Below are positions 1 to 9,078 of a DNA stretch of 64,000 bases, piece by piece (positions within the stretch are counted from its first letter, which is position 1; each line of letters begins with the position of its first letter). The DNA comes from Bacteroidota bacterium (GTDB taxonomy: Bacteria; Bacteroidota; Bacteroidia; Chitinophagales; BACL12): positions 1,083,476-1,147,475 of the forward strand of contig JADJJZ010000006.1 in assembly GCA_016706255.1 (NCBI GenBank), written 5' to 3'. The notes under the pieces were generated by a model. It ran no database searches. It was not told where the DNA came from and saw nothing but the letters and a program-made list of their open reading frames with translations. The position numbers were made by a program, and so were the translations under genes.

Positions 1-2
1 CA

Positions 3-1058
3 GAACATGAATCATCGAGTAAATTATATCAGGAATTTTTGTTGTTACTAGAACAGGCGCCTAGCAATATTACACAGTACGAAACAGCACGTGGTTTATA
101 TGAAAAAGAAATTCGCCCACAACGATTAACGCTTACTAAAGTTGGTGTTCATCATGCTGTTTTAAGTTTGTTTGAAGATGTGCCTGAAGAATGTGCCGTA
201 TTTAATTATACTATTAAAAACGACTTCTCCGAAAAAATGATGGCGGGTGAGCAAGTGCTTGCTGTTGGTAATATGTATATTAATTCTACGTTTACTTATG
301 CCAGTCAGGAATTTCAATATGCTGCATTATATCTCGGTCAGCACCATGTAATTGGCGGCTACGCTGAAACGCTGGATGGGGAGCAGGTTGAAGAACTTTA
401 TTTAAAATTGCGCGATGCTTTTAGAAAAAGTAATTTAAATGAAGTTATACTATTAATCAGAACCGTTTTTGGCGATAAATCATTTTCATTTGATGATTTA
501 TTTGGTGATGCTAAAGAACAATTACTCAACCGAATTTTACAAAAAGATATTTCCATTGCAGAAGATAATTATCGCGAAGTGTATGAAAAAACGTTTACGC
601 TGGTGAATATGCTGCAACAGCAAAAGAAAAAAATTCCTGAATTATTATTGCGGAATACTGCAGCAGTTATTAATGCTGATTTAAAAAAGGTGTTTAGTGA
701 AACTAAACCGAATATTCTGAAGCTGGAACAATTGGTTGATGAAGCCTTAAAATGGAAGGTGGAGTTAGATGCAGAAAATATTGCCTTTGTAGTGTCTGCC
801 CGTTTATATGATTTGGTGGAATATCTTTCATTTAAGGTTGATGATATGCAGCATTTGGATAATCTGAGCCGTATTTTAATAAAATTAAATGAGTTAAAAT
901 TAAAATTTCGACTGTGGAAAATTCAGAATAAATATTACCGTATAGGCAAAGATTTTATTGGGAATGAGCAATTTATGAAAACGCTCGGTGAACAGGAGTA
1001 TAAAACCTGGTTACTTAAATTTAAAGCTATCGGTGAGCAGTTGAATATTCGCTTTTAA
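3..1058 (+). CDS. GH57-type glycosidase, C-terminal DUF3536 part (5' truncated)
   Basis: The reading frame is open from the window edge, so the start lies upstream and only the C-terminal ~350 residues are visible. The opening (LLLEQAPSN, then YEKEIRPQ, LSLFEDVPEE) and the late part (LWKIQNKYY) match the DUF3536 region that follows the catalytic GH57 domain in cytosolic alpha-amylase/alpha-mannosidase-like enzymes. The catalytic half is outside the window, so substrate and activity cannot be judged. Carbohydrate turnover in the cytoplasm, perhaps of glycogen, is the family role. It is followed 31 bp later by the helicase gene, with which it has no evident functional link. Confidence 0.75.
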   Translation, partial: EHESSSKLYQEFLLLLEQAPSNITQYETARGLYEKEIRPQRLTLTKVGVHHAVLSLFEDVPEECAVFNYTIKNDFSEKMMAGEQVLAVGNMYINSTFTYASQEFQYAALYLGQHHVIGGYAETLDGEQVEELYLKLRDAFRKSNLNEVILLIRTVFGDKSFSFDDLFGDAKEQLLNRILQKDISIAEDNYREVYEKTFTLVNMLQQQKKKIPELLLRNTAAVINADLKKVFSETKPNILKLEQLVDEALKWKVELDAENIAFVVSARLYDLVEYLSFKVDDMQHLDNLSRILIKLNELKLKFRLWKIQNKYYRIGKDFIGNEQFMKTLGEQEYKTWLLKFKAIGEQLNIRF

Positions 1059-1089
1059 AATTATGTTGTAATTTACGCGCCCTACTCAA

Positions 1090-3546
1090 ATGGTGCAACA
1101 ATATAATGATATTATACAGGCCTGGTATGCCGGAAAAAACTGGAAAGTTTATCCGTTTCAACAGGATTTGGCACAAGCGTATTTTGAAGGGTATCAGGGT
1201 ATTTTAAATGCACCAACCGGAAGCGGAAAAACCTATGCCATGTGGATACCGGTATTGGCCGGATTTATGTCGGGCTTACACAAAGGCATAGATAAACCCG
1301 GATTAAAAGTTTTGTGGGTTACACCTTTGCGCGCATTGGCAAAAGATATTTGTAAAGCATTACAGGAAGCATGTGATATATTAGATACCGGTTGGAAGGT
1401 GGAACTACGCACGGGAGATGTTTCTCAAAAAGTAAAACAGGCACAAAAATTAAAAATGCCTGATTGTTTAATTATTACACCTGAAAGTCTACATGTTTTA
1501 TTGTGTGGAAATAATTATTCCGATTTATTTTCCGGTTTACAATGTGTTGTTGTTGATGAATGGCACGAATTATTAGGCAGCAAACGTGGTGTTCAGGTTG
1601 AACTAGCTTTATCGCGGTTAAAGGCAATTCGTAAATTAAATAATGATTCGTTGTGCATCTGGGGCATCAGTGCAACAATTGGGAATCTCGTAGAATCGAT
1701 GGAGGTTTTATTGGGGCAAGATAGCAATTCCGATAAATCGATAATTATTCGTTCCGCAGCAAAAAAAGAAATGGAAATACATACGGTATTACCACCAACC
1801 ATTGATGTATTGCCATGGTCGGGGCATATCGGATTAAAATTGTTGCCGGAAATAGTGAATATCATTCATGCAGCACAAACTACATTGGTATTTACCAATA
1901 CACGTGCAATGGCTGAAATATGGTATCATCATATTTTAAATTACGATGAAAATTTAGCAGGATTGCTTGCTATGCATCATGGAAGTTTATCGGGAGAAGT
2001 TCGTGACTGGGTGGAAGAAAATTTGCATGCCGGAACCTTGAAAGCAGTAATTTGTACTTCCAGTTTAGACTTAGGTGTCGATTTTCGTCCGGTGGATACT
2101 GTTATTCAGATTGGTTCTCCTAAAGGTGTTGCAAGGTTTACGCAAAGAGCCGGCAGAAGCGGACATCAGCCCGGAGCAGTTTCAAAAATTTATTTTATTC
2201 CAACACATGCTTTGGAGTTAGTGGAAATAAGTGCGATTAAAGAGGCAGTAAATTCAAACATGGTAGAAAAACGCGAGCCACTTGTTATGTGTTTCGATGT
2301 TTTAATGCAATATATGGTTACACTTTCAATTGGTGAAGGTTTTGTTGCAGAAGAAATTTATCATGAAATTAAAAATACGTTTTGTTTCGCATTAATTACG
2401 CCGGAAGAATGGAGTTGGTTAATTAAAAATATTTCGCAAGGTGGTAATACTTTTCAAGCATACGATGAATTTTGTAAGGTAGGAAAGGTTGAAGGCAGGT
2501 ATCGCATCATGAACAAGAAAGCTGCGACTAAACATCGTTTGCAAATTGGTACAATAGTTAGTGATCCGGTTGTGCGTATTGCCTATTTAAAAGGGGGAAC
2601 ATTAGGCACAATTGAAGAATATTATATTGCTTCATTAAAACCGGGAGATATATTTTGGTTTGCAGGATTATGCCTTGAATTTGTTATGTTAAAAGATATG
2701 ACAGCATTTGTTCGGAAAGCAAAAGAGCAAAAAGCAGGGACGGCATCTTACCAGGGAGGTCGTATGCCACTATCTGGATATATGGCAGAATTAATGCGCA
2801 AACAATTAAATATTGCAGCAACAAAAGGGATGGACAATATTGAATTCGATATGCTGCAGCCATTGCTATTATTACAGCAACAACGTTCGGTTATTCCGAA
2901 AATAAATGAATTGCTGGTAGAAATAAGTGAGAGTAAAGAAGGTCACCATATTTTTATATTCCCGTTTGAAGGCAGGGTAGTGCATGAAGTAATGGCCGGG
3001 TTGGTTGCGTTTCGATTGAGTTTATTAAAACCTGTAAGTATTTCTGTTGCAATGAATGATTATGGTTTTGAATTATTATGTAATCAGGAAATTGAAATAG
3101 ACGAACAACGCATTAAACAATTATTGCATACCACCAATATGGAAACCGATTTATTTAATTCAGTAAATGCAACAGAAATGGCGCGGCGGAAATTCAGAGA
3201 TATAGCCGTAATTGCGGGATTAGTATTTCAGGGTTATCCCGGAGAACTGAAGCGGGCAAGGCATTTGCAGTCATCATCACAATTAATTTTTGATGTAATG
3301 CGTATGTATGAGCCTGATAATCTGTTGCTGAAGCAGGCATATAGTGAAATTTTATACGGACAAATGGAAAATGCGCGCATGCGTTCTGCGTTATTGCGCA
3401 TTCAGAAAAGTGATGTAATCATTAAAAAAACAGAAAAATTTTCTCCTTTTGCATTTCCAATAGTTGTGGACAGTTTACGCGACAAATTAACTTCTGAAAA
3501 ATTAAGTGACCGTATTAAAAAAATGGTATTGGATAATGCAGAATGA
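1090..3546 (+). CDS. ligase-associated DEXH-box DNA helicase (Lhr-like)
   Basis: An 818-residue superfamily 2 helicase. Walker A (APTGSGKT, about residues 42-49), a DEWH box near residue 156, motif III (SATIGN) near 194, and a helicase C half with the QRAGRSGH motif VI are all present, followed by the long Lhr-type C-terminal region. The length and the immediate PdeM neighbour identify the ligase-associated DEXH helicase family, which normally clusters with an ATP-dependent DNA ligase and an exonuclease in DNA repair loci. Neither of those lies directly upstream here. The upstream in-frame ATG at 1063 meets a stop two codons later, so the ATG at 1090 is the best start. Its 3' end overlaps pdeM by 11 bp, suggesting co-translation. 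Confidence 0.9.
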   Translation: MVQQYNDIIQAWYAGKNWKVYPFQQDLAQAYFEGYQGILNAPTGSGKTYAMWIPVLAGFMSGLHKGIDKPGLKVLWVTPLRALAKDICKALQEACDILDTGWKVELRTGDVSQKVKQAQKLKMPDCLIITPESLHVLLCGNNYSDLFSGLQCVVVDEWHELLGSKRGVQVELALSRLKAIRKLNNDSLCIWGISATIGNLVESMEVLLGQDSNSDKSIIIRSAAKKEMEIHTVLPPTIDVLPWSGHIGLKLLPEIVNIIHAAQTTLVFTNTRAMAEIWYHHILNYDENLAGLLAMHHGSLSGEVRDWVEENLHAGTLKAVICTSSLDLGVDFRPVDTVIQIGSPKGVARFTQRAGRSGHQPGAVSKIYFIPTHALELVEISAIKEAVNSNMVEKREPLVMCFDVLMQYMVTLSIGEGFVAEEIYHEIKNTFCFALITPEEWSWLIKNISQGGNTFQAYDEFCKVGKVEGRYRIMNKKAATKHRLQIGTIVSDPVVRIAYLKGGTLGTIEEYYIASLKPGDIFWFAGLCLEFVMLKDMTAFVRKAKEQKAGTASYQGGRMPLSGYMAELMRKQLNIAATKGMDNIEFDMLQPLLLLQQQRSVIPKINELLVEISESKEGHHIFIFPFEGRVVHEVMAGLVAFRLSLLKPVSISVAMNDYGFELLCNQEIEIDEQRIKQLLHTTNMETDLFNSVNATEMARRKFRDIAVIAGLVFQGYPGELKRARHLQSSSQLIFDVMRMYEPDNLLLKQAYSEILYGQMENARMRSALLRIQKSDVIIKKTEKFSPFAFPIVVDSLRDKLTSEKLSDRIKKMVLDNAE

Positions 3547-4189
3547 AATTGAAATAAGTAAGTACGGGCAAACATTTATTTTGTCGGCTTCCAGATGTTT
3601 ATTTTGGAAAGAGCAGGAAATATTGATTATTTCAGATGCACATTTTTCGAAGGAAACACATTTTAGGAAAAATGGAATTGCGATTCCTGCCGGAATTATG
3701 CAACACGACCTTATACAAATATCTGGGTTGATTGAAAAATTTAATCCTAAAAAAATTATTTTCCTCGGTGATATGTTTCACAGTGAAATAAATGAGGGAT
3801 TAAATGCATTTATTCAATGGCGGAAATTACATCCTCAGTTAAACCTGCAACTGATCGTGGGCAATCATGATATTTTGCCTGATGCCTGGTATACCTTTGC
3901 TGCCATAGAATGTGTTCCTGAATATTTAGTAATTGATAATCTCATTTTCTCGCATGATAAACTGTCTATAATGCCCGAGCAAAAAATTAATTTTTACGGA
4001 CATTTACATCCTGCAATTCGCTTACAGGGAAATGCAAAACAAAGTTTGCGTTTGCCTTGTTTTTTGTTTGGATTAAATGAAGTGATTTTACCTGCCTTCG
4101 GTAGATTTACAGGTGCAAAAACGATTAGACCTGATAAATCAACCATTGTATATGCAATTGGCGACCGGGAAATATTTGCAGTGCAATAA
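3536..4189 (+). CDS. pdeM: ligase-associated metallophosphoesterase PdeM
   Basis: A calcineurin-like phosphoesterase of 217 residues. The metal-binding motifs appear in order: DAHFSKETHFR, GDMFHSE, GNHD and GHLHPA. PdeM is a DNA-damage-response endonuclease/phosphodiesterase usually encoded with the ligase-associated helicase, as here. A longer frame begins 30 bp upstream, but the ATG at 3536, inside the end of the helicase gene, matches the family N-terminus. The gene ends only 3 bp before the convergent yqgE stop, with no hairpin between them. Confidence 0.88.
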   Translation: MQNEIEISKYGQTFILSASRCLFWKEQEILIISDAHFSKETHFRKNGIAIPAGIMQHDLIQISGLIEKFNPKKIIFLGDMFHSEINEGLNAFIQWRKLHPQLNLQLIVGNHDILPDAWYTFAAIECVPEYLVIDNLIFSHDKLSIMPEQKINFYGHLHPAIRLQGNAKQSLRLPCFLFGLNEVILPAFGRFTGAKTIRPDKSTIVYAIGDREIFAVQ

Positions 4190-4192
4190 AAT

Positions 4193-4759
4193 TTAATTGA
4201 GACTTGGGTCTTCGGGATAGTTAATAATTTGTTTGTATTCACCACCTACATCGAGTAATACTTTTTTCCAAAGTTCATTATTCGGCACATCAAACACATA
4301 ACTGCTTTTAGAAGGTGTAACGATCCATGCATTATCGGTTAATTCTTCATCCAGTTGTCCGGGGCTCCAACCGCTATAGCCAAGAAAAAATTTGATTTTT
4401 TTCGGATCCAGGGTGCCATCTTTTAGCAGTTCACCCATTTGTTCAAAATTTCCGCCCCAATAAATACCTTCTGAAATGAGCAGACTGTCCTCAATGATAT
4501 CACCATAACTATGCAAATAATGGAGGGTGTCTTTAGCAACAGGTCCGCCGTAATACAAATCGTTTTTTACTGCATCAAAATCTACCAACGCATCACATAC
4601 CTTGATGTTCAGCGATTTATTTAAAATAAAGCCAACGGAACCGCCATCTTCCAGATGTTCACACAGCATAATTACAGTGCGTTTAAAATTTGGATCCGGC
4701 ATAAAGGGTTCACTCAGGAGCATATAGCCTGCCGCCGGTTTTACCTTATTTTTTATCAT
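4193..4759 (-). CDS. yqgE: YqgE/AlgH family protein
   Basis: 188 residues, the normal length for the UPF0301 family. It has the characteristic N-terminal GYMLLSEPFMPDPNF, the glycine-rich GFILNKSL, YYGGPV, and FLGYSGWSPGQL segments. The family has a compact alpha/beta fold and no agreed enzymatic function; AlgH was named for a role in alginate regulation in Pseudomonas. It is divergent from the T9SS cargo gene at 4939. Confidence 0.92.
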   Translation of the reverse strand: MIKNKVKPAAGYMLLSEPFMPDPNFKRTVIMLCEHLEDGGSVGFILNKSLNIKVCDALVDFDAVKNDLYYGGPVAKDTLHYLHSYGDIIEDSLLISEGIYWGGNFEQMGELLKDGTLDPKKIKFFLGYSGWSPGQLDEELTDNAWIVTPSKSSYVFDVPNNELWKKVLLDVGGEYKQIINYPEDPSLN

Positions 4760-4895
4760 GCTTTTTGGGTCGTTTTGTTTTTACAGCTCAAATATCTATA
4801 TATTGATGAATAAACCAAATTTTATTTGTGGGAATTCGCTGTGGAGATTGGGTGAAGTAACGTAAAATTAACAACCTGCTATTGCAAATTGTTGT

Positions 4896-4903
4896 TAAAT
4901 TTG
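4896..4903 (+). promoter_or_regulatory. Bacteroidota -7 promoter box (TAAATTTG)
   Basis: An exact TAnnTTTG match lies 35 bp before the start of the secreted protein at 4939. No well-spaced TTG -33 element was found; the nearest TTG is only 11 bp upstream. The call therefore rests on one element plus position. Confidence 0.4.
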
Positions 4904-4938
4904 AAGCTACTTAATACAGATAAAGCAAAAAAACAGAC

Positions 4939-6843
4939 ATGAAAAAATTTTACTTCGTATTTGGCGCAATGTTGTTTTCAGTAATTGGCAAGGCGCAACT
5001 TTCGATACCAACAACCGGCGTTCCGGTGCAAATTGACTTTACCGGGTTTGCCGGTGCAGGTTTTCAGCCCGGAGGGGGCGGTGGAACCCTGAATTCCGAT
5101 GAGTGGAGTGCCATCGGTTTTAGTGAGGGCGATGTTGACTTCGGCGCAACCGCAATTACCGGCGATTTTGCCCGCGGAGTTACAATGGGTTTGGTAACTA
5201 CAGGAGGTGTTTATGGTGTTGATATAGCCGGAAACCAGGGTTTAATGGTTCAACCGGTTGCTGACGATTTTACGCCGGGCAGTTTTATCCTCAAAATTGA
5301 AAACAATACCGGTGTTGAAGTTTCTGAACTGGCAATTGCTTATACCATTTATGTGTTAAACGACCAGGCAAGGTCTAACAGTTTTAACTTTTCCGTATCC
5401 TATGATAACGTAACCTATACCGATATAACCGATTTAGATTACACCTCACCAGAGGCATTCGATTTTACACCTTATATCACTTTAAAAAGTACTAATATTA
5501 CCGGATTAACCTTTGGCGATGGTACTCAAATGTATTTACGCTGGACCGGTAACGATGTAGGTGGTGCAGGTAATCGTGATGAATTTGCATTAGATGATAT
5601 TTCAATCACGGCAATTGAAGGTGAACCACTTGTTATTGCGACATTCGATCCGGGCGCGTTAATTGTTGATGAATCTGTCGGAATGGCAGTTGGAAATATT
5701 TCATTAACCGGTGATACCGATTGTGAATTAAATATTTCAATTAATGCCGCTTCAACTGCAGATGCATTGGATGCGCCTTTTACTGAATTCGGATTAATTT
5801 TTTCTCCCGGCGACCCTACTGATTATTTATTTAATATTCCAGTTACTGATGATGCTATTGATGAAGCCGATGAAACTTTAATTTTAGATTTAACTTATGT
5901 TGCCGGAACTTGTGCTGTTGGTTTACCAAGTACATTAACAGTATTAATTACCGATAATGACGACACACCTCCGCCAGCGTATACTGAATATGATATTGCT
6001 GAAATAAATGGTGAAAATGTGGATGGTGTTGCCAATAGTTTAGATGAAATGGTTGACTTAACCGGTGTAGTTTATGGTATTAATACTTGGGATGGCGGAT
6101 TACAATTTACATTAATTGATAATACCGGTGGTATTAACGTATTTAGTTTTGATAATATGTTTGGTTATGATGTAACTGAAGGTGATGAAATAAACGTGTT
6201 AGGTAAAATTTCACAGTTTAACGGATTAATTGAAGTTGAACCCGATACCGTTATTTTTATAGATGGTGGTAATACTTTAAAAACACCTGTAAATACCGCA
6301 ACATTAAGTGAAGCAACAGAATCTGATTTAGTGCATATCACAGCTGCATTGGATTATGTAGATATCACACAATGGTTAGGTGATGGTTCATCATTTAATG
6401 TTGATTTAACTGATGGTGTAAATACCTATGTAATCAGAATTGATGATAATAACGAATTATCTACTATGCCGGCTCCGCTCTTAGGGGGTATATATTTTAT
6501 AGAAATTACAGGTATCGGTTCGCAATTTGATACCGATATGCCGTATACCTCAGGATATCAGTTATTTCCACGTTATGCAGATGATATTAATTTAGTTCCT
6601 GTTGAATCAATTCAAGATGCAGCAGTAGCAGGAATTTCTGTCTATCCTAATCCAACAATGGGCGCATTTACAATTAATGGTAATGTGATAATTGAACGCG
6701 TTGAATTAATAAACCAACTTGGACAAATTATTAAATTAAATGGTACTGCACAGTTTGATATTGCTGCAGTGCCTGCCGGTTTATACAGTATCAAAATCAC
6801 TACTAATAATGGTGTATTTGCCACACAATTAATAAAACAATAA
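4939..6843 (+). CDS. secreted Calx-beta / OB-fold protein with T9SS sorting domain
   Basis: 634 residues with a Sec signal peptide (MKKFYFVFGAMLFSVIGKAQ). A beta-rich, jelly-roll-like region spans about residues 25-230. A Calx-beta-like domain follows at about 235-345 (starts FDPGALIVDESVG, ends LITDNDD). An OB-like domain of the DUF5689 kind covers about 350-450. The last ~75 residues form a type A T9SS sorting domain (VYPNPTMGAFTI ... GLYSIKI). It should be exported and cleaved at, or anchored on, the cell surface. No catalytic motif was recognised, so a role in adhesion or as a scaffold is only a guess. Confidence 0.8.
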   Translation: MKKFYFVFGAMLFSVIGKAQLSIPTTGVPVQIDFTGFAGAGFQPGGGGGTLNSDEWSAIGFSEGDVDFGATAITGDFARGVTMGLVTTGGVYGVDIAGNQGLMVQPVADDFTPGSFILKIENNTGVEVSELAIAYTIYVLNDQARSNSFNFSVSYDNVTYTDITDLDYTSPEAFDFTPYITLKSTNITGLTFGDGTQMYLRWTGNDVGGAGNRDEFALDDISITAIEGEPLVIATFDPGALIVDESVGMAVGNISLTGDTDCELNISINAASTADALDAPFTEFGLIFSPGDPTDYLFNIPVTDDAIDEADETLILDLTYVAGTCAVGLPSTLTVLITDNDDTPPPAYTEYDIAEINGENVDGVANSLDEMVDLTGVVYGINTWDGGLQFTLIDNTGGINVFSFDNMFGYDVTEGDEINVLGKISQFNGLIEVEPDTVIFIDGGNTLKTPVNTATLSEATESDLVHITAALDYVDITQWLGDGSSFNVDLTDGVNTYVIRIDDNNELSTMPAPLLGGIYFIEITGIGSQFDTDMPYTSGYQLFPRYADDINLVPVESIQDAAVAGISVYPNPTMGAFTINGNVIIERVELINQLGQIIKLNGTAQFDIAAVPAGLYSIKITTNNGVFATQLIKQ

Positions 6844-6864
6844 ATAATAAAAAAATTGCTCAAT

Positions 6865-6920
6865 ACACGTTATTCATGGCTTTGCTGAAAATAGCAAGGC
6901 ACTTGAATAACGTGTTTTGT
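6865..6920 (+). terminator. rho-independent terminator after the 4939 gene
   Basis: A perfect 12-bp stem pairs 6865-6876 (ACACGTTATTCA) with 6904-6915 (TGAATAACGTGT). An inner imperfect hairpin fills the loop, and a T-rich tail follows. Confidence 0.8.
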
Positions 6921-6970
6921 TTTTATACGCTTTAATGGTATGTAACTAACCAAAATTACCACCTCCTCGC

Positions 6971-7954
6971 ATGACAAAATTATCAGCAAACTTCCGCGCA
7001 AAATTCCACCATGAAATGTATCATGGTTGGTTTAAGCGACGAAAATTTTTCGAGGGCTGGTATTTTAAAATTGTAGATAAAAGCGAACAATATGCATTGG
7101 CAATTATTCCCGGTATTGCCATGGATGAAAAAGGGAATAAACAAAGTTTTATTCAGATATTAGATGGTGTAAATGTTACTGCAACATACCATAAATTTGA
7201 TGCCACCGATTTCAGGGCAAATGAAAAAAGATTTAAAGTAAAAATTAAAGAAAATTCTTTTTCATTAAACCGAATAAAATTGGATACACCAAACATAAAA
7301 GGTTTATTACATTTTGACGAACATTTTTACTGGCCTAAAAAAATGGTTGCACCGGGTATTATGGGATGGTATTCTTGGGTGCCGTTTATGGAATGTTATC
7401 ATCAGGTAGTGAGTATGAATTGTGCTGTTACCGGTAAATTAATTATCAATAAAAAAGAAGTTGATTTTGTAAATGGCCGTGCCTATATTGAAAAAGACTG
7501 GGGGAGAAGTTTTCCTTCATCATGGATTTGGATGCAGAGTAATCATTTTGCAGAGCAGCCGGTTTCATTCAAATTATCTGTGGCAAAAATTCCCTGGTTG
7601 AGTGGTGCATTTGTTGGATTTATTTGCGCCTTCCTGATTAAAGATAAATTAATTCGGTTTGCCACTTATACAGGAGCCAAATTAAAATCCATTAAAACCG
7701 AAGGTGAAACAATTGATATTGTATTAGAAGATGCAAACTATCTGCTAACTGTAATTGCGCAAAAAGCAGCAGGTGCTGAACTGGCAAGTCCGGTATTGGG
7801 CTTAATGGAAGGTCGCGTTAAAGAAAGTATGCGCGCACTTATTCACATCACACTTTTCAGCAAAAAAGAAAATAAGGTTATTTTTAACGATACAGGCCGC
7901 AATGCAGGTTTAGAAATAGCCGGCAACACGGCCGAGTTGCTCAATTTCAAGTAA
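6971..7954 (+). CDS. tocopherol cyclase family protein
   Basis: 327 residues resembling the tocopherol cyclase-like family (PF14249). Recognisable segments are HHEMYHGWFKRRKFFEGWYF at the N-terminus, ALAIIPGIA, the FVNGRAYIEKDWGRSFP block around residue 160-185, and WIWMQSNHF. The family shares a lipocalin-like fold with plant tocopherol cyclases, but Bacteroidota have no complete tocopherol pathway in evidence here, so the true substrate is unknown. The secreted protein at 7959 follows 4 bp later, probably in the same transcript. Confidence 0.82.
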   Translation: MTKLSANFRAKFHHEMYHGWFKRRKFFEGWYFKIVDKSEQYALAIIPGIAMDEKGNKQSFIQILDGVNVTATYHKFDATDFRANEKRFKVKIKENSFSLNRIKLDTPNIKGLLHFDEHFYWPKKMVAPGIMGWYSWVPFMECYHQVVSMNCAVTGKLIINKKEVDFVNGRAYIEKDWGRSFPSSWIWMQSNHFAEQPVSFKLSVAKIPWLSGAFVGFICAFLIKDKLIRFATYTGAKLKSIKTEGETIDIVLEDANYLLTVIAQKAAGAELASPVLGLMEGRVKESMRALIHITLFSKKENKVIFNDTGRNAGLEIAGNTAELLNFK

Positions 7955-7958
7955 CAAC

Positions 7959-8507
7959 ATGCGCTACGTTATTCTATTTTTATTTTTTATCCCCACACTG
8001 CTTCTGGCACAGGACAGTATCGCCTACAGCGAATTTCGGTTTACAATAGTTGATGTATCCGGTAAAGATTTAACTGCTGATAAAATTGAAGCCAAAATCG
8101 GGGAAGTATTTTTAACGGATACTTCTAAACACGATATGGATTATGTTTTTACGCAATTGGAATATTCTGTTAAGGACAGTTGCTGGATTCTTCGTCAAAA
8201 TGAACCGCTGGGATATAGTTATAAAATTGAAATTTACAGAAAAACAGATACGGTAAATCCGCGCTTGTTGGAGTTGCGCAAAATGACATTAATTTATAAC
8301 GGTTACGACCCTCAAAATAATAGCGGTTGTCAGTATTGTATTTGCAACGATATACCTTTAGAAAAAGGTGTGTTTGTAATTGATGTGCCGCGCAAGGTTG
8401 AATCTTGGACCTATATCCGCAAGTTTTATATTAATATAAAAAATGTGCCTACCGAATTTAAAGATATCACCACCATTCAGAACTGGTTTTTCAGAAAAGG
8501 GAAATAA
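7959..8507 (+). CDS. secreted hypothetical protein
   Basis: 182 residues with a clear signal peptide (MRYVILFLFFIPTLLLAQ). The mature part is mixed alpha/beta and contains a short cysteine cluster (GCQYCIC, about residues 126-132) that could form disulfides or bind a ligand. I do not recognise the family. It starts 4 bp after the tocopherol-cyclase-like gene and ends 8 bp before the YbjN-like gene, so the three look like an operon. Confidence 0.6.
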   Translation: MRYVILFLFFIPTLLLAQDSIAYSEFRFTIVDVSGKDLTADKIEAKIGEVFLTDTSKHDMDYVFTQLEYSVKDSCWILRQNEPLGYSYKIEIYRKTDTVNPRLLELRKMTLIYNGYDPQNNSGCQYCICNDIPLEKGVFVIDVPRKVESWTYIRKFYINIKNVPTEFKDITTIQNWFFRKGK

Positions 8508-8515
8508 TAAATGTT

Positions 8516-8959
8516 ATGCAGGATTTAACACTGTATTATGAGTTGGTGGAAGACGTGATTTCATCGTTTGGTATTAACCCGGTTGCCTGTCGTGGCGACA
8601 AAGCCGGTATGTGGAAGATGTTTAAAGGCAGTGCAGAGGTGTGGATCGACGTATGGTATGTTGATGTTCAGGAACGTGCCTATTTTCAAGTAATGGCTCC
8701 TGTAATACCTGTTCCTGCTGAAAACCAGTTGAATTTTTACCGCGAATTACTCGAAATTAATGATATCCTTTTTGGTGTTTCCTTTAACATTCACAAAGGC
8801 TATGCTTATATAAAATCAATCCGCGAAGTTGATGGCCTCGATTTCACTGAAATCAGCTCCACCATTAACCGTGTGGGTAATTACTGTGATGATTATGACG
8901 ACTTGCTCAAAACGAAATATGGCGAACCTTTAATTCCCGGAGCTCCACCGCGCGACTAA
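8516..8959 (+). CDS. YbjN domain-containing protein
   Basis: 147 residues, cytoplasmic and without membrane segments. The pattern (strand-helix with GDKAGMWKMFKGSAEVWIDV, then YFQVMAPV, then a helical FYRELLEIND, then a C-terminal helix) fits the YbjN/CesT-like chaperone fold (PF10722). Members are thought to act as chaperones or sensory modifiers, but no partner is evident here. Last gene of a likely three-gene operon. Confidence 0.65.
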   Translation: MQDLTLYYELVEDVISSFGINPVACRGDKAGMWKMFKGSAEVWIDVWYVDVQERAYFQVMAPVIPVPAENQLNFYRELLEINDILFGVSFNIHKGYAYIKSIREVDGLDFTEISSTINRVGNYCDDYDDLLKTKYGEPLIPGAPPRD

Positions 8960-9043
8960 TTAACCGCTTAACCCGTTTGTTAATCAATAATTTAGGCAAG
9001 GAATACCTACAAAAAGGTATATCCAAATACCATTGCAAACCCG

Positions 9044-9051
9044 TACTTTTG
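9044..9051 (+). promoter_or_regulatory. -7 promoter box (TACTTTTG) before the imelysin gene
   Basis: An exact TAnnTTTG match lies 27 bp before the ATG at 9079. A -33 TTG at the usual distance is not evident. Confidence 0.4.
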
Positions 9052-9078
9052 CAGCTTATTTAGAATTATTATAAACTA

